Shown here piece after piece: positions 1 to 10,860 of a DNA stretch of 64,000 bases. The notes beneath the pieces are model-generated. The model saw only the letters and a list, made by a program, of their open reading frames with translations, did no database searches and was not told where the DNA came from. The stretch covers positions 17,794,001-17,858,000 of the forward strand of contig OX419760.1 in assembly GCA_948567375.1 (NCBI GenBank), in the 5' to 3' direction. Source of the DNA: Lunularia cruciata (Eukaryota > Streptophyta > Marchantiopsida > Lunulariales > Lunulariaceae). The stretch's first letter is position 1, and every line of letters begins with the position of its first letter. Both the position numbers and the translations under genes were made by a program.

Positions 1-246
1 TTAGCCCAAGGATAGCCCATGTGAAGGAATCCTTGACTTAGTGGTTGGGTCAAGATAAGACCACATGCTTAGGGGAATATGCCCATGTGAATGGATATTC
101 CTTTCTACTTTTTGACTTTACTTGACTTTTAGTCTAGTAACTTGAGTTACTACGGTAATTAGTAACTTTGGTACGTAACTATTTCACAAGTATATAAACA
201 AGGGGTGAGGAGGTACTCATCATCCTTTCATTTGCAACTATCTCTC
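1..246 (+). repeat. 5' LTR of element A, first visible segment
   Basis: Bases 1-246 match 21191-21435 of the 3' LTR almost base for base, then stop where a B LTR begins. The LTR resumes at 2475. The last five bases (ctctc, 242-246) are repeated at 2475-2479 as the target duplication of the B insertion. Confidence 0.93.
191..198 (+). promoter_or_regulatory. TATA box of the A LTR
   Basis: The motif tatataaa sits in the A LTR and recurs at 21380-21387 in the 3' LTR and in the minus-strand LTR copies. It is the only good TATA box in the LTR, so transcription would start about 30 bp downstream, near the later B insertion point. Confidence 0.6.
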
Positions 247-1183
247 TGTGACAACCCGGCAAATATCACTTTTGCGGTAATCGGGTAAGTAAAGTTCGTT
301 CCCGCAGAGATACGAGTCAGAAATGTCCAAATACAAAGTAAAGTAACAATTTCAGTTCTTCTTGAGTTCTTCTTTAGTCTCTCAGGTAGAAACCACACCC
401 AGAAGAGAGTAACAAGCACTGACTCGCAGTCTTGTCACAAATTCACACTCCTTAATCACAACTCCATCAAATCTTTCCAAACAATCTTGATTGTGATGAT
501 TCAGGCTCTCCCAAAAACGGCACTTCAGTGCAAAACGACTTTGCCTCAGAATTGTGTTCCACCCTTCCACCGAAGGCACAACTTCCTTGATCAAAATTGC
601 TTCACATCAACTTCGCACTGCACTCACAAATGCAGAATACTACCAACACTACAATTCCTCTCAGATCTATCAAGGCATTGCTTCGATTGCACTACACTCA
701 GGATCAAACACACAGAATGAAGATCAAGGCTGTGGATCCAACATCCAACAAGCACTCTGACTTGCACTTTGAATTTCTCCAAACATTCACAAACACAATT
801 GCAAAGTTGATACTCAGAATCAAGCTCAAGTGACGAGCACTGCTTTACAGCACTTCGCTTTATCTATTCTTAGAAATAATGAGCACTGAACAACATTTCA
901 TGCGAATGCCACTCTTAAATAGTGAAGCAATCGACAGTTCTAACAACTATACCGTTTCTACATCAACTGTTCTAACCTGCAGATCCGAAATGACTATGCA
1001 CCTCTTCATATCTGCCCCTTCAAATCTTGAATCGGTTACTAATCCGATCCGATGTCTACTTCTTCCTCGGCTTTCAAACCCGAACCCGAAGTAATCTTAC
1101 TTCCTACTACTCTGTCCTCGGGTTTCACAACTCCTACATCTTCTACCAGATCCAGCAATTCTCTTTCCTGATCTGAAATTGCA

Positions 1184-1462
1184 CTATCTATCTAACTCTT
1201 CATCTTTCGACCCACTCTTCTCTACTGTCGCTGAGGGCAACTCCGAAGACATTTGGATCCCGATGTTATCTACGTCGGGTTTTGCTTTAACATCCTGCCG
1301 AAGCTTTTCTAACTCTATTCTTACTAAGTCTAATCTAATCGCGATATTGTCTTGTACTTCTAAGATCTTCCTATCTACACGAGTTCTCAATTTAATCAAC
1401 AAGACATTCAAATCTGTATCTTTCGCTTGCCTTCGCCTCATCTCCTGCACCAACAGCTTCAC
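1184..1462 (-). pseudogene. C-terminal part of the LTR-encoded coiled-coil protein (solo copy)
   Basis: A 92-residue open stretch on the sense strand of the solo B LTR. It is clearly homologous to the C-terminal third of the coiled-coil ORF in the complete B element (shared LLVQE, RRRQAKDT, NIGVQMSSELP-like segments). The upstream coiled-coil part is absent here and unrelated sequence takes its place. Product function is unknown. Confidence 0.6.
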
Positions 1463-1604
1463 ATAGGTAGTTCATCACATAGGTAGTTCTCTCCGGCTTC
1501 AGGAGGGCCATTAGTGCACTCACAATTCCCCTCCTCACTGGGTCCTTATAACTCTCAACTTTATACCCATTCTTCGTCCTCTTCGACAAGAAGGCTTCTC
1601 TCAC
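1392..1604 (-). other. Variant ORF segment found only in the solo B LTR
   Basis: A 70-residue open frame (contains KTKNGYKVESYKDPVRR-like basic sequence) covering the region where this LTR differs from the two LTRs of the complete B element. It overlaps the conserved C-terminal segment in another frame. It may be an alternative module of the LTR-encoded protein or a chance ORF in replaced sequence. I do not recognise it. Confidence 0.35.
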
Positions 1605-1628
1605 CTCCTGCGTTTCTTGAGCTATCTC

Positions 1629-2114
1629 TCATTTCCCCAAGAACGTGGCCCCCTGCTCCGAGCCTGCCTCCTTCCCAAGTACGAGTCTCCAATCTGACTC
1701 TGTCCAGCGAGCCGGATTTCCTCTCTTCCCTTCTTCCTCGGGACCATCGAGACATTTACTCTTGATGATTTCTGTCATGAATCCTGGAAAACTTACGTTC
1801 CAATTCCATGCCAGAAAGGTGATCCGAAGTCGGCTCAAGACTTCGATCCTTGCTACTACATCTAATCTCCGAATTGCATGATTTCTCACTGCAAATTTGG
1901 AGTTCTTCTTCCCTCCTCCCATCTCTTCTACTTTCTTTCGGTCTCTCGATTTCTCTCTCTCGACTTCTCCCTTACACACTAACACGAGTCCAACGCTATG
2001 TCCCTTTCCCCAATCACCTGCAAGACGACTCCTCAACGGCAAAGGAAAATTGCTCGACATTTCATCATTGCAGTTTTGATTTTTATAGAGTTGCACTTCT
2101 TTGTCTTCCGTCAC
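1629..2114 (-). other. LTR-encoded ORFa, solo copy (161 codons)
   Basis: This sense-strand ORF is homologous to 17905-18402 and 8915-9334 in the complete B element. All share the core GKGxxVGLVLVxKGEV and a stretch around SKCLDGPEEE. The solo copy stays open for 161 codons, with a different C-terminus after WRLVLGK. Its upstream part covers the TATA region, so translation could only start at an internal methionine. Function is unknown; I see no transmembrane segment or known fold. Confidence 0.55.
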
Positions 2115-2474
2115 TTTGAGTTTCTACCGAGAAATCACACCTCCTGCATGCACCTGTCACTGTCGCCCCACCTTCGCGCGTATGAGCCGCCAATTTTGAA
2201 ACGGCCCCTTCTTGAATTTCTCGCCCCGACGAAAGGTTGTTAGACTGTCTTTGCCTCGGGTTGAGCTCCCCCCGAGCCGAAGACAATTTACTTCGTATCG
2301 TATGCTGACACGGCATTTCAGAGTACTTTGCCTTATGACCTGAGGTCACTTTACTTCGGGTTTCACCCCGAAGACAGTTTTCTTCATCTTCTTTGGCCAA
2401 ACAGGCACAATCCGACTTCTCTATACACTTCTTCTGCTTTATTTTGAAAAAAAACAAAAAATGTGGGCACCACA

Positions 2475-2635
2475 CTCTCTCTCATTGAGTTCTCTAGTGA
2501 GCAATGTCTTGAGTCTTGGAGTGTTAGCCTTAGAGGAGTATGATGGAGTTAGGGTTCCTTGCCTTCTTAGTCCATGGTGCGCTAGCATAATAGCCATAAG
2601 AGGTTCATCTTGAGTGAGAGACAGGCCGGCTCACA
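2475..2635 (+). repeat. 5' LTR of element A, second segment
   Basis: Continues the A LTR after the solo B insertion and ends ...ccggctcaca. It matches 21436-21591. The primer site follows at 2640. Confidence 0.92.
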
Positions 2636-2639
2636 TTTT

Positions 2640-2657
2640 TGGTTCAGTTGCCGGGAC
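2640..2657 (+). promoter_or_regulatory. Primer-binding site of A, complementary to a tRNA-Glu-like 3' end
   Basis: tggttcagttgccggga begins 4 nt after the LTR end. The complement of a plant tRNA-Glu 3' end is expected to read tggttccgttgccggga, so there is one mismatch. The A2 copy has tggtttcgttgcc at the same place (23884-23902). The tRNA-Glu 3' end was recalled from general knowledge and not looked up. Confidence 0.6.
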
Positions 2658-3493
2658 CTCTCTAGAAGGCAAGATAATGTTCCGCGTTCAATTCTACATT
2701 AGGTAGAAGGAGGCTATGAGAGCTCACTTGGAGAGAACATTAGGAGAGGAGAGGGCTGAACTTATGTTAGAGAAGCAAGATCCATTTGTATACCCAGTAG
2801 TTCATATTATGTCTTTGAGGTGATTTTGTACATCTTGTACACATGAGAGGAATTGGAGAGATTGTGTGAGGTGGATTGCAGATTTTGGGGATTAAGGTGA
2901 TTTTGGGCAAAATCTCAAGTTTGAGATCTGGACTTGAGATTTCTACACATGATAGCTTGGGCTATCTTTCAGTTAGCACATTTGAAATTATTGTTAGAGC
3001 TTCTATGCGCACTGGGCTGGAATTTTTGAAAGTTGATAGGGTAAAGTGCTCCCGCAACTGCATGCTCTCTGGAAACTTGTACAGAGTTAACCATTTCTTC
3101 AATTTTTAGTGAATTGTCCTGAAAATTTCCAAGAAAATTCAGTGCATTGTATCCTACCTGCTGCCACAAAAATTAGAGAGAGATCGTTCTTGCGCAAGGA
3201 TTTATGAGTTTTTGAAGTGAAAGGGGTGGTTTTCAGACCAAATCTGAAATATGGATGCTGAATAGAAAGGTGTCTAGGCCAAATGGCTCAATGAAGAGAT
3301 CTGAAATTTTGAAGGGAGAGACGCCCTAGAGTTGTGATCAAGTGTGAAAAATTTCAGAGGACTGTGACATACTTGTTGGGAGATTTTAGTGACATTGTGA
3401 GGAATGGTCAATTCTGCAGAGTGGAGATCTCATGCATGAGGAGTTTGAGATCAACAAAAAGCATGTTTGAGTGTTTAGATTCATCTTGGGAAC

Positions 3494-3966
3494 ATGGAGG
3501 GTCATCAAGAGTGGAAATTGAGATTATGCAAGGTTCCTCAAGGGTTTGAGGTGATTGTATGGGTGTATTTGAGGAAAAGAGAGTTTACAATAGAATTTGA
3601 AGAGAGTGTTGAGAGGATCCAAAAACCTACACCACTTGGAGGAAAGAGTGAGTCTAAGTGCTTTTTGTGTGGAGAGGAGGGACATAAGGCAAGTTCATGT
3701 CCATTGACCTTTGAGAGCAAGAGATTGAGAGAAAGGAGAGGCTTACTGGACTTGGGTTTACATGTTGGATCTCTTCACCAAGATTGGGAGGAAGAAGATC
3801 TAAGACCAAGGAGTTGTGTGAGGTTTGTGGAGTTGAAGGACTTCCAAAAGGACATGAGTGTAGTGGAGTAAAAGCACTTTTGGAGATTTTGGTGAAGGAT
3901 CTTGGAGAGAGTCTTAGTACAACTACAGAAATACTTCCACCTTCATCAGCTAGTTCTCAAGATTAG
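3494..3966 (+). pseudogene. Leader ORF with CCHC zinc knuckle, frameshifted copy
   Basis: The first 125 codons (3494-3871) run to a stop. The remainder continues in another frame at 3784-3966, so one indel breaks it. A zinc knuckle of form CX2CX4HX4C (CFLCGEEGHKASSC) lies at 3659-3700. A second cysteine/histidine cluster (CEVCG...KGHEC) follows. It lies upstream of, and separate from, the true gag, which has its own knuckle. It could be a second nucleic-acid-binding protein or a displaced gag duplicate. Function is inferred only from the knuckle. Confidence 0.65.
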
Positions 3967-4198
3967 TGATGGAGATAAACTTTCAACTTATGGATAAACT
4001 ATCCATGAGAGTTAGATTAATATGCACTCTAGGATTTGATGTTGCTATAGAAATCTTGGAGCAACCTGAACCTTTTGTGTTCCCTAGAGTGGATTATTCT
4101 CAGATGGTGTTAGTCATGTATATACTTTATTAGTAATAGAGTGAGAGAAAAGAAAAGAGAACAAAAATTGAGAGAAAGAAAGATAGGGAGAGGTTAAG

Positions 4199-5731
4199 AT
4201 GGGGAAACTTCCGGTTTTCTTTGGCAAGGATGGAGAAGATGTGGAGGCCTTTGTGAGAGACTTCAAGAGAGCTTGCATAAGAAACAATGAGAGGAGGAAG
4301 AATGAGTGGGCCTCATTATTACCAGATTTCTTTGAGGATGTAGCACTTACATGGTATGCGTCAGAATACCAAAAGAGAGAGAGGAGAGATGGGGAAGAAG
4401 AGTCTTGGGAGACTTTGACTTCAGCACTCATTGAGAACTTTCTTGCGGATGAGAGTTATGAGAGATTGATGAGTGAGGTTACATTTCTCAAGCAAGGAGA
4501 TGGAGAGAAAATGAGAGTCTATGTGGAAAGAGTAGAAAAGTTAGAGTCCAGATTTTGCATAGTGTTGAGAAAGGGTGGGGATGATGTGGAGACTACAATG
4601 ATTGGCATAGGGGCCATGCTCACCAAGAATTTTGTGGGAGGGTTGAGACCACAAATTAGAAGCAAGGTGAGATATGAGAAACCTTCTTCCAAGGTTGAAG
4701 CTATCAAGATCACAATTCGTATGGAGGAGAGTTTGGAAGGGGATGAGAGTGATTTGGTGGTGAAGGAGGTTGTGCATCCTCCTCAAGGCTACAAGTATGG
4801 TGGAACTTCTGATACTTTGGTGACAAGGGTTGCACCACAAGTAGTAGTAGTTCCAGTTCTTGCACCTCCACCAAAAGATCCACTCCAAACCATCACAGAA
4901 CAACTTGCGGATCTCAAGATCAATGTGGTGCAACTATGGGAGAAGAGAGAGGTGGATCAGAATGTAGGGAGAGGGCCTAGGAGTTATGGAAACTATCCAT
5001 ATAGAGGAGGCCAACCAGCCAACAATTTCAATGATAGAAATTGTTTTGGTTGTGGAGGAAGAGGCCATATCCAAAGGAATTGCCCAAAGTCCACTTACCA
5101 TGGAGGAAGGGGTTATGAGGGAGCCAATAGAGGGAAAGAGGGAGGTAGTGAAACCCAAGTGGCTCCTAATCCCAACAAAGGTAAGGGGATAGCATCCATA
5201 GATGTGGTTGAGAGCAAGTATGAGAAGGGAGAGTGCTCAAACTCCAAGGATCTTAATTTGGAGCTCTTGGCACAAGAGAAGAAGAGAGCTCGTTTTGTAG
5301 TGGATGTTCACTCTTCTCAAGGATTTACTCCAAGCAAGGATACTCCTATGTCTACTAGGAGCACTCACACCTCAACACCATCAACAACAAAGACTCCAAG
5401 GAAGAAGTTGGGGATGGAGGATTTCTTGATTTCAAAGCAACAATGGAACTACAATGTGTTGGAGGATGTTGGTAGTCACAAGGCTAACATCACAGTGGGC
5501 CAATTGATTGCTTTGAACCCTACCTTGAGAAAGGAGCTTAGAGGTGGTTTGAGTTCTACAAGGAGCAAGAAGAAGAAGAAGGAAAAAGCTCCAATATCAA
5601 TGGGGGTGGTGAATGCCAAGCCAGCACCATGGAAGGCTTGTGAATATGCCTCCAAGATTGATGTGAGAGTGAATGGTCACAATATCAAGGATACATTGGT
5701 TGATGGAGGATCAGCAGTGAATGCCATGTAA
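4199..5731 (+). CDS. gag: Gag and start of protease of element A
   Basis: 510 codons from an ATG that begins MGKLPVFFGKDGED. Residues about 1-190 are a capsid-like domain (DFKRACIRNN, WASLLPDFF, ALTWYASEYQ, FLKQGDGEK). A CCHC zinc knuckle, CFGCGGRGHIQRNC, lies at 5042-5083. After a low-complexity linker comes the protease active site, LVDGGSAVN (DGGS at 5702-5713). The third base triplet after that site is TAA at 5729-5731, a point nonsense, because protease sequence continues in the same frame from 5738. Gag packages the RNA and forms the particle. The start agrees with the A2 copy, which has the same MG.. beginning with a 1-nt deletion. Confidence 0.88.
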   Translation: MGKLPVFFGKDGEDVEAFVRDFKRACIRNNERRKNEWASLLPDFFEDVALTWYASEYQKRERRDGEEESWETLTSALIENFLADESYERLMSEVTFLKQGDGEKMRVYVERVEKLESRFCIVLRKGGDDVETTMIGIGAMLTKNFVGGLRPQIRSKVRYEKPSSKVEAIKITIRMEESLEGDESDLVVKEVVHPPQGYKYGGTSDTLVTRVAPQVVVVPVLAPPPKDPLQTITEQLADLKINVVQLWEKREVDQNVGRGPRSYGNYPYRGGQPANNFNDRNCFGCGGRGHIQRNCPKSTYHGGRGYEGANRGKEGGSETQVAPNPNKGKGIASIDVVESKYEKGECSNSKDLNLELLAQEKKRARFVVDVHSSQGFTPSKDTPMSTRSTHTSTPSTTKTPRKKLGMEDFLISKQQWNYNVLEDVGSHKANITVGQLIALNPTLRKELRGGLSSTRSKKKKKEKAPISMGVVNAKPAPWKACEYASKIDVRVNGHNIKDTLVDGGSAVNAM

Positions 5732-5737
5732 GAAAGG

Positions 5738-6187
5738 TTGATGAAGAAGTTGGGTATGATACCCTCAAGACCTTCAACATTTGTGGTGAGCATGGCAAAC
5801 AAGCAACAAGTTCGACCAGTAGGAGTGATGGATAAGGTGGTAGTTTCAGTTATGGGAGTTCAAAATCTCATGACTTTCCAAGTCTTGAAGGATTCAAGCT
5901 ATGACTTACTTCTTGGGAGGCCATGGTTGAGAGCAGCACGCACAACTGATAGATGGCACAAAGGGTACTTGAAGATTGGGCCATCAAACCAAAGAGTCAC
6001 TGTTCCTGTGACTAACACCACCAACACTTCACATTTAGATACACCATCTTCTGATTATTGGGAATCAGATTCTGAAGAAGGAGCTTCAGGTGTGGACACA
6101 AGCATGGAGGAGGAGACTTCCACGGAAGAGGATGAATCTGAATCTGATTCAGATGTATCCCTTGTGTGCTATGGATTTTGCACCTAA
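5738..6187 (+). pseudogene. pol: Rest of protease and acidic linker of element A
   Basis: 149 codons in the same frame as the upstream gag-protease ORF, separated from it by one TAA. It carries the second protease hallmark, DLLLGRPWL, then a run rich in E, S and D (SDSEEGASG... TEEDESESDSD). It ends where a frameshift near 6150-6185 throws the RT into another frame. The protease would cut the Gag-Pol polyprotein. Confidence 0.8.
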
Positions 6188-6935
6188 GCCAGAGGTTTTG
6201 AAGAACCCAGACAAATCACCATTGTCACTTGAGGAGGTAGAGAGAAGGTTAGCTACCCTCAAGTATGGCCCAAATGTTACCAAGGAGGAGAAGGTGAGAT
6301 TTGAGGAGATTTTCCGCAAGTTCATCCATGTGTTTGCTTTTAGTTACAAGGATTTGAAGGAAGTCACCTTGGAGGAGCACAAGATAGAGGTGGAGTCACA
6401 TGCAAGACCAATCCGCCAAAAGCAACGTCGCATTAGCCCACCAATATCTTTGGTTGTGAAGGAGGAGATTGATAAGCTCAAGGAGGCTAGATTTATCTTT
6501 GAGGTGGAGAATTCAGAATGGGTGTCTCCAATTGTCATTGTGAACAAAAAGAATGGTAAGCTTCGGGTATGTGTGGATTACAAGAAGCTCAATGCTATTA
6601 CCAAGAAGGACTACTACCCATTGCCGTTCATTGATGAGATCTTGGAGGAGGTTGCATGTCATGAGAGGTACAGTTTTGAAGATGGTTATAGTGGATACAA
6701 CCAAATCAAGATTGCACCAGAGCATCAACAACTCACCACATTCACCACACCTTGGGGAACTTACGCTTTCAAGGTCATGCCTTTTGGGCTTTGCAATGCT
6801 CCAGCCACATTCCAACGGTTCATGAACAAGGTATTTGAACCTTTCATTGGGAAATTTGTGAGAGACTTCATTGATGAATTTTGTGTCTATGGGAGCAAGG
6901 AGGAGCACTTTGAGCACCTAATCAAAGTCTTGCAA
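6174..6935 (+). pseudogene. pol: Reverse transcriptase of element A, N-terminal part, cut by element B
   Basis: RT fingers and palm are clear: WVSPIVIVNKKNGKLRVCVD, YPLPFIDEI, SGYNQIKIAPE and MPFGLCNAPATFQRF. The catalytic box reads FIDE at 6867-6878 where FIDD is expected. The frame ends at LIKVLQ, where element B inserted after tgcaa (6931-6935). The continuation, CLDEANASLNPEKC, resumes at 18765. Confidence 0.9.
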
Positions 6936-7731
6936 TGTGACAACCCGGCAAATATCACTTTTGTAGTAATCGGGTAAGTAAAGTTTGTTCCCGCAGAGAT
7001 ACAAGTCAGAAATGTCCAAATACAAAGTCAAACAGTAACAATGTAGTTCTTCTTGAGTTCTTCTTTAATCTCTCATGTAGAAACAACACCCAAAAGAGAG
7101 TAACAAGCACTGATTCGCAATCTTGTCACAAATTAACACTCCTTAATCACAACTCCATCAAATCTTTCCAAACAATCTTGATTGTGATGATTCAGGCTCT
7201 CCCAAAAATGACACTTCACTGCAAAACAACTTCACCTTAGAATTGTGTTCCACCCTTCCATTGAAGGCACAACTTCCTCAATCAAAATTGCTTCACATCA
7301 ACTTTGCACTACACTCACAAATGCAAAATACTACCAACACTACAATTCCTCTCAGATATGTCAAGGCATTGCTTCAATTGCACTTCACTCAGGATCAAAC
7401 ACACAGAATAAAGATCAAGGTTGTGGAATCCAACATCCAACAAACACTTTGACTTGCACTTTGAATTTCTCCAAACACTCACAAACATAGACACAAAGTT
7501 GATACTCGGAATCAAGCTCAAGCGACGAGCACTGCTTCACAACACTTTGCTTTATCTATTCTCAAAAATCATGAGCACTGAACAACAATTTCCTACGAAT
7601 GCCACTCTTAAATAGTGAACAAATTGACAGTTCTAACAACTATACCGTTCTACAAACAACTGTTGTAACCTGCAAATCCAAAATGACAATGCACCTCTTC
7701 ATATTTGCCTCTTCAAATCTCAAATCGGTTA

Positions 7732-9045
7732 CTAATCCGATCCGATGTCTACTTCTTCCTTGGTTTTCAAACCCGAACCCGAAGTAATCTTACTTCCTAT
7801 CACTTTTTCCTCAGGTTTCACAACTCCTACATCTTCTACCAAATCCAGCAATTCTCTTTCTTGATCTGAAATTTCACTAGTGGGTAATCTATCTAACTTC
7901 TTATCTTCTGACCCACTCTTCTCTAATGTCTCCATCGATAATTCTGAAGACATTTGCACTCCTATGTTATCTACTTTGGGTTTTGCTCTAACATCCCTCC
8001 GAAGCTTTTCTATCTCTATTTTTACTAAGTCTAATCTAATCGAGATGTTATCTTCTACCTCTAAGATCTTTCTATCTACATGAGTTCTCAATTTAATCAA
8101 CAAGGCGTTCCTCTCTGTGTCTTTTGCTTGTCTTCGCCTCGTCTACTGCACCAGCAACTTCAACTCGTGCAGTTGTGCTTCTTCAATTCAAACGCTGGCT
8201 TCTATACTTAACATCACGTTCACCCTGAGGACTATCTCCTTCAATGGCTCCAATCTTGTCTTCCTTTCTTGTTCCCAATCTGCAAGCCATTCCTCTCGGT
8301 ACATCTCCAACTCTACCTCGAACTCAGCTTTCACCGTCTCCTTCTCCTTCTCCTTCTGCACAACCTTCTCTTCCTGATTACAAAGTAACTCTCGTAATCT
8401 TTCTTCTTCTCTATATCGTGCAGCCAACTCTCTTTGCCAGAGTTGCTTCTTCTCCTCCATACTCTCCATCACTCTATTGAACTCTTGATCCTTTGCTGCT
8501 ACCCTCGCCATAGCATGGATAAGTTCTACTCTTGAATCAGCAAACTACTGCTTCAAGATTTCGTGTTCAGCTACCTGTCTCTCTCTTGCTATGTCACTCT
8601 TCCTCGCAAGATCCTCTCGATAGCTCACTTCCCTCTTTAGGTCTTCAATTACCTGACTTCTCTCTACTGCCTCCGCTCGCAGTACTTCTCTCTCCTCCTC
8701 ACCTCGGGTTAAACTCTTCTTCAACTCCAAGTTCTCTTCTTTTAACCTCAATAGGACCTGCAAAACAGTCTTCACCTCTGGACAAGTCGACTGCATCTCC
8801 TTCTTCTTGTGTTCTAACTTCATCAACAATGGACACACAATTTCATGCAGGTACTCCAATCCATTTCTCGCACCTATGTCTTCATGCAGAGAAATCTCCT
8901 TCCTTACCTCTTCTTCACCTGATACTTGCCTTCTTCTCTGGGGTCTTCGTATCAGGATGGACGCCTCGCTTCCCAAGCACAAGTCTCCAATCCGACTCTG
9001 TCCAGCAAGCCGGATTTCTTCTCTTCCCTTCTTCCTTGGGTCCAT
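7732..9045 (-). pseudogene. LTR-encoded coiled-coil ORFb, copy in the 3' LTR
   Basis: One frame runs for 437 codons from MDPRKKGREEI to EEVDIGSD, with three internal stops (at 8545, 8188 and about 8145). The predicted protein is almost entirely charged heptad-like sequence (LRLKEENLELKKSL, RYREEERLRELL, KEKEKETVKAEFEVELEMY), typical of a long coiled coil. At each of its three stops the 5' LTR copy has a sense codon (Q, Q, E). I see no signal peptide or membrane segment. It resembles no retroelement protein I recognise. Confidence 0.7.
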
Positions 9046-9334
9046 CGAGACACTTACTCTTGATGATTTTTATCATGAATCCTAGAAAACTCATGTTCCA
9101 GTTCCATACCAAAAATGTGATCCGAAGTCGGCTCAAGACTTTGATCCGCGCTATCATATCTAATCTCCAAATTGCATGATTTCTCACTACAAATTTGGAG
9201 TTCTTCTTCCCTCCTCCCATCTCTTCTACTTTCTCACTTTCTCTTGATTTCACTCTCGCGACTTCTCCTTTGCACACTAACACGAGGCCAACTCTATTTC
9301 CCTTTCCCCGATCACCTGCAAGATGACTCCTCAA
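8915..9334 (-). pseudogene. LTR-encoded ORFa, copy in the 3' LTR
   Basis: 139 open codons homologous to 17905-18402. Relative to the 5' LTR copy, a 1-nt deletion just after the putative MSS start shifts the frame, so the open part begins at MRSHLAGDRGKG. It overlaps the start of ORFb in a different frame. Function is unknown. Confidence 0.5.
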
Positions 9335-9769
9335 CGGCGAAGGAAAATACTTGACATTTCATCGTTGCAATTTCAATTTTTATAGAGTTGCGCTTCTTCG
9401 TCTTCCGTCACTTTGAGTTCCTATCAAGAAATCACACCTCCAACATGCATCTGTCACTATCAATCAACCTTTGCGCGTATGAGCCGCAAGGTTTCAAATG
9501 GCCCCTTCTTGAATTTCTCACTCGATGAAAGGTTGTTAGACTGTCTTTGCCTCGGGTTGAGCTCCTCCCGATCCAAAGACAATTTACTTTGGGTTGTATG
9601 TTGACAGGGCATTTCTGAATACTTCACCTTATGACCCAAAGTCACTTTACTTCGGGTTTCATCCCGACGACTCTTTTCTTCGCCTTCTTTGCTATACATG
9701 CACAATCAAACTTCTCTATACACTTCTTCTCCTTTATTCTGAAAAAAAACAAAAAATGTGGGCACAACA

Positions 9770-9784
9770 TACCCCCTCCCTCAA
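9770..9784 (-). promoter_or_regulatory. Polypurine tract of element B
   Basis: On the minus strand the sequence tgagggagggggta lies directly before the LTR start (tgttgtgccc). This is the expected place and composition for the plus-strand primer. Confidence 0.8.
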
Positions 9785-10860
9785 ATGTGAGCGTCCCCGC
9801 GAACATAGACCTTGGGTGTCTTAGAAACTTCCGAGTCTATGGTCCAATATCGCCGAACTCTCCACCTGTTTACTTGAGTGGCAAAAGGATTACCTTCCAA
9901 GTGGACGAGCTGCATGGATCCATTTTTGTAAAGATGAAGAACTCGATAGGGACTCATCCATCTCAAATGCAACTTGCTTGGAAAAAATATTTGGCGATTG
10001 TCATATAACAAAACCAAATCCCCTTCTCGTATAGTCACAAGCTTGATTCTCTTATCGTGGCTGACTTTCCTCTATGCTTGTACTTCTTTCGTGGTTTCCA
10101 TTGCATCGTCTCTTTTCTCTTCTAACCACATCAGTTGATGAATCTGAAGATCCTAACTTTCTTCTTCCGACATTCGTTCTTTGCACAGAATTCGATATGT
10201 CGGAACTTCAAATTCAACTGGCAGTATGGGATGCAAGCCATATGTCAAGAAGTATGGAGTTTGTTTGGTTGTAATCTTCTCTGTCATTTGATATGCTCAC
10301 AATGCGGTTGGTAATTTTGTATCCCAGTCATGGGCATAATTGACAGTCACCTTATTCAAAATTTTACAAAGTAACCCATTCGCTTTTTCCGTTAAGCCAT
10401 TTGCTTTTGGGTTGTAAGGAGTCGTCTTCTGATGTTTAATCTGAAAGTACTTGGTTAACGCCTCCATTACCGAGTTCAAAAAATGTGTGCCTCGGTCATT
10501 GACCAATTCCAGCGGACACCCATATCAGGAGATGATGTTTTGAAAGAAAAATTCTGCCACAGTTTCCGCATCATCTCTGCAAGTTGCTTCAGCTTCGACC
10601 ATCTTGGTAGCATAGTCAGTGCAAACCAAAATGTATCGCTTTCTTGTGACTCGGGTCACTGGTTGAATGGGACCCACAAAATCAATCCCCAATTTCTCAA
10701 ATGGAGCCAAGGGCAAAATTGGTCTCAATGGCCATTGAGAAGTAGCCATCGGCTTTCATGTTCTCTGACAAGCATGACAGCTTTGGATATGAGCATGTAC
10801 ATCTTTGTACATTGTAGGCCACCAATACCTTGCCGAAAGAATTTTCTTTACAGTATTCTT
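9781..10860 (-). pseudogene. pol: Integrase of element B
   Basis: Fragments in one frame (10749-10525, 10506-10297, 10038-9781) give an integrase. The end of the zinc-binding part is CHAC near 10770. Core residues are D in GIDFVGP, D in NDRGTHF and E in NGLTEKAN. The C-terminal GPY/F-like stretch is LHLRWMSPYRVL. No chromodomain follows; the ORF ends next to the polypurine tract. Stops separate the pieces. Integrase joins the cDNA to the host target. Confidence 0.85.

Larger units (their letters stand above)
247..2474 (-). mobile_element. Solo LTR of family B inserted in the A 5' LTR
   Basis: This 2,228 bp LTR starts tgtgacaacccgg and ends gggcaccaca on the + strand. It is flanked by a perfect 5-bp duplication, ctctc. 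Removing it and one duplication restores the uninterrupted A LTR seen at 21430-21450. It is shorter than the 2.83 kb LTRs of the complete B copy. About 600 bp encoding the coiled coil are missing, and a stretch near 1456-1640 has no match in the other copies. The sense strand is minus. Confidence 0.95.
2636..4198 (+). other. Long leader of element A between primer site and gag
   Basis: About 1.56 kb lies between the LTR and the gag start. This is long for a Ty3 leader. It contains several open fragments in different frames (2876-3109, 3334-3549, 3494-3871, 3784-3966). The A2 copy has an intact 157-codon version of the last part. The earlier fragments look like remains of an ORF but carry too many stops to reconstruct. 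Confidence 0.6.
6936..9769 (-). repeat. 3' LTR of element B
   Basis: 2,834 bp, bounded by tgtgacaacccgg and gggcacaaca on the + strand. It is highly similar throughout to 15927-18759, with scattered single-base differences. It contains the same embedded ORFs as the 5' LTR. Confidence 0.94.

Noticed and set aside
1514-2119. Plus-strand ORFs in the B LTRs (also 8244-8480, 8532-9179, 17234-17881)
   Set aside because: They are serine/proline/leucine-rich mirror images of the minus-strand coiled-coil and ORFa frames and lie antisense to the element.
5738-6187. Independent acidic protein gene
   Set aside because: It continues the protease in the same frame after a single TAA and is part of pol.
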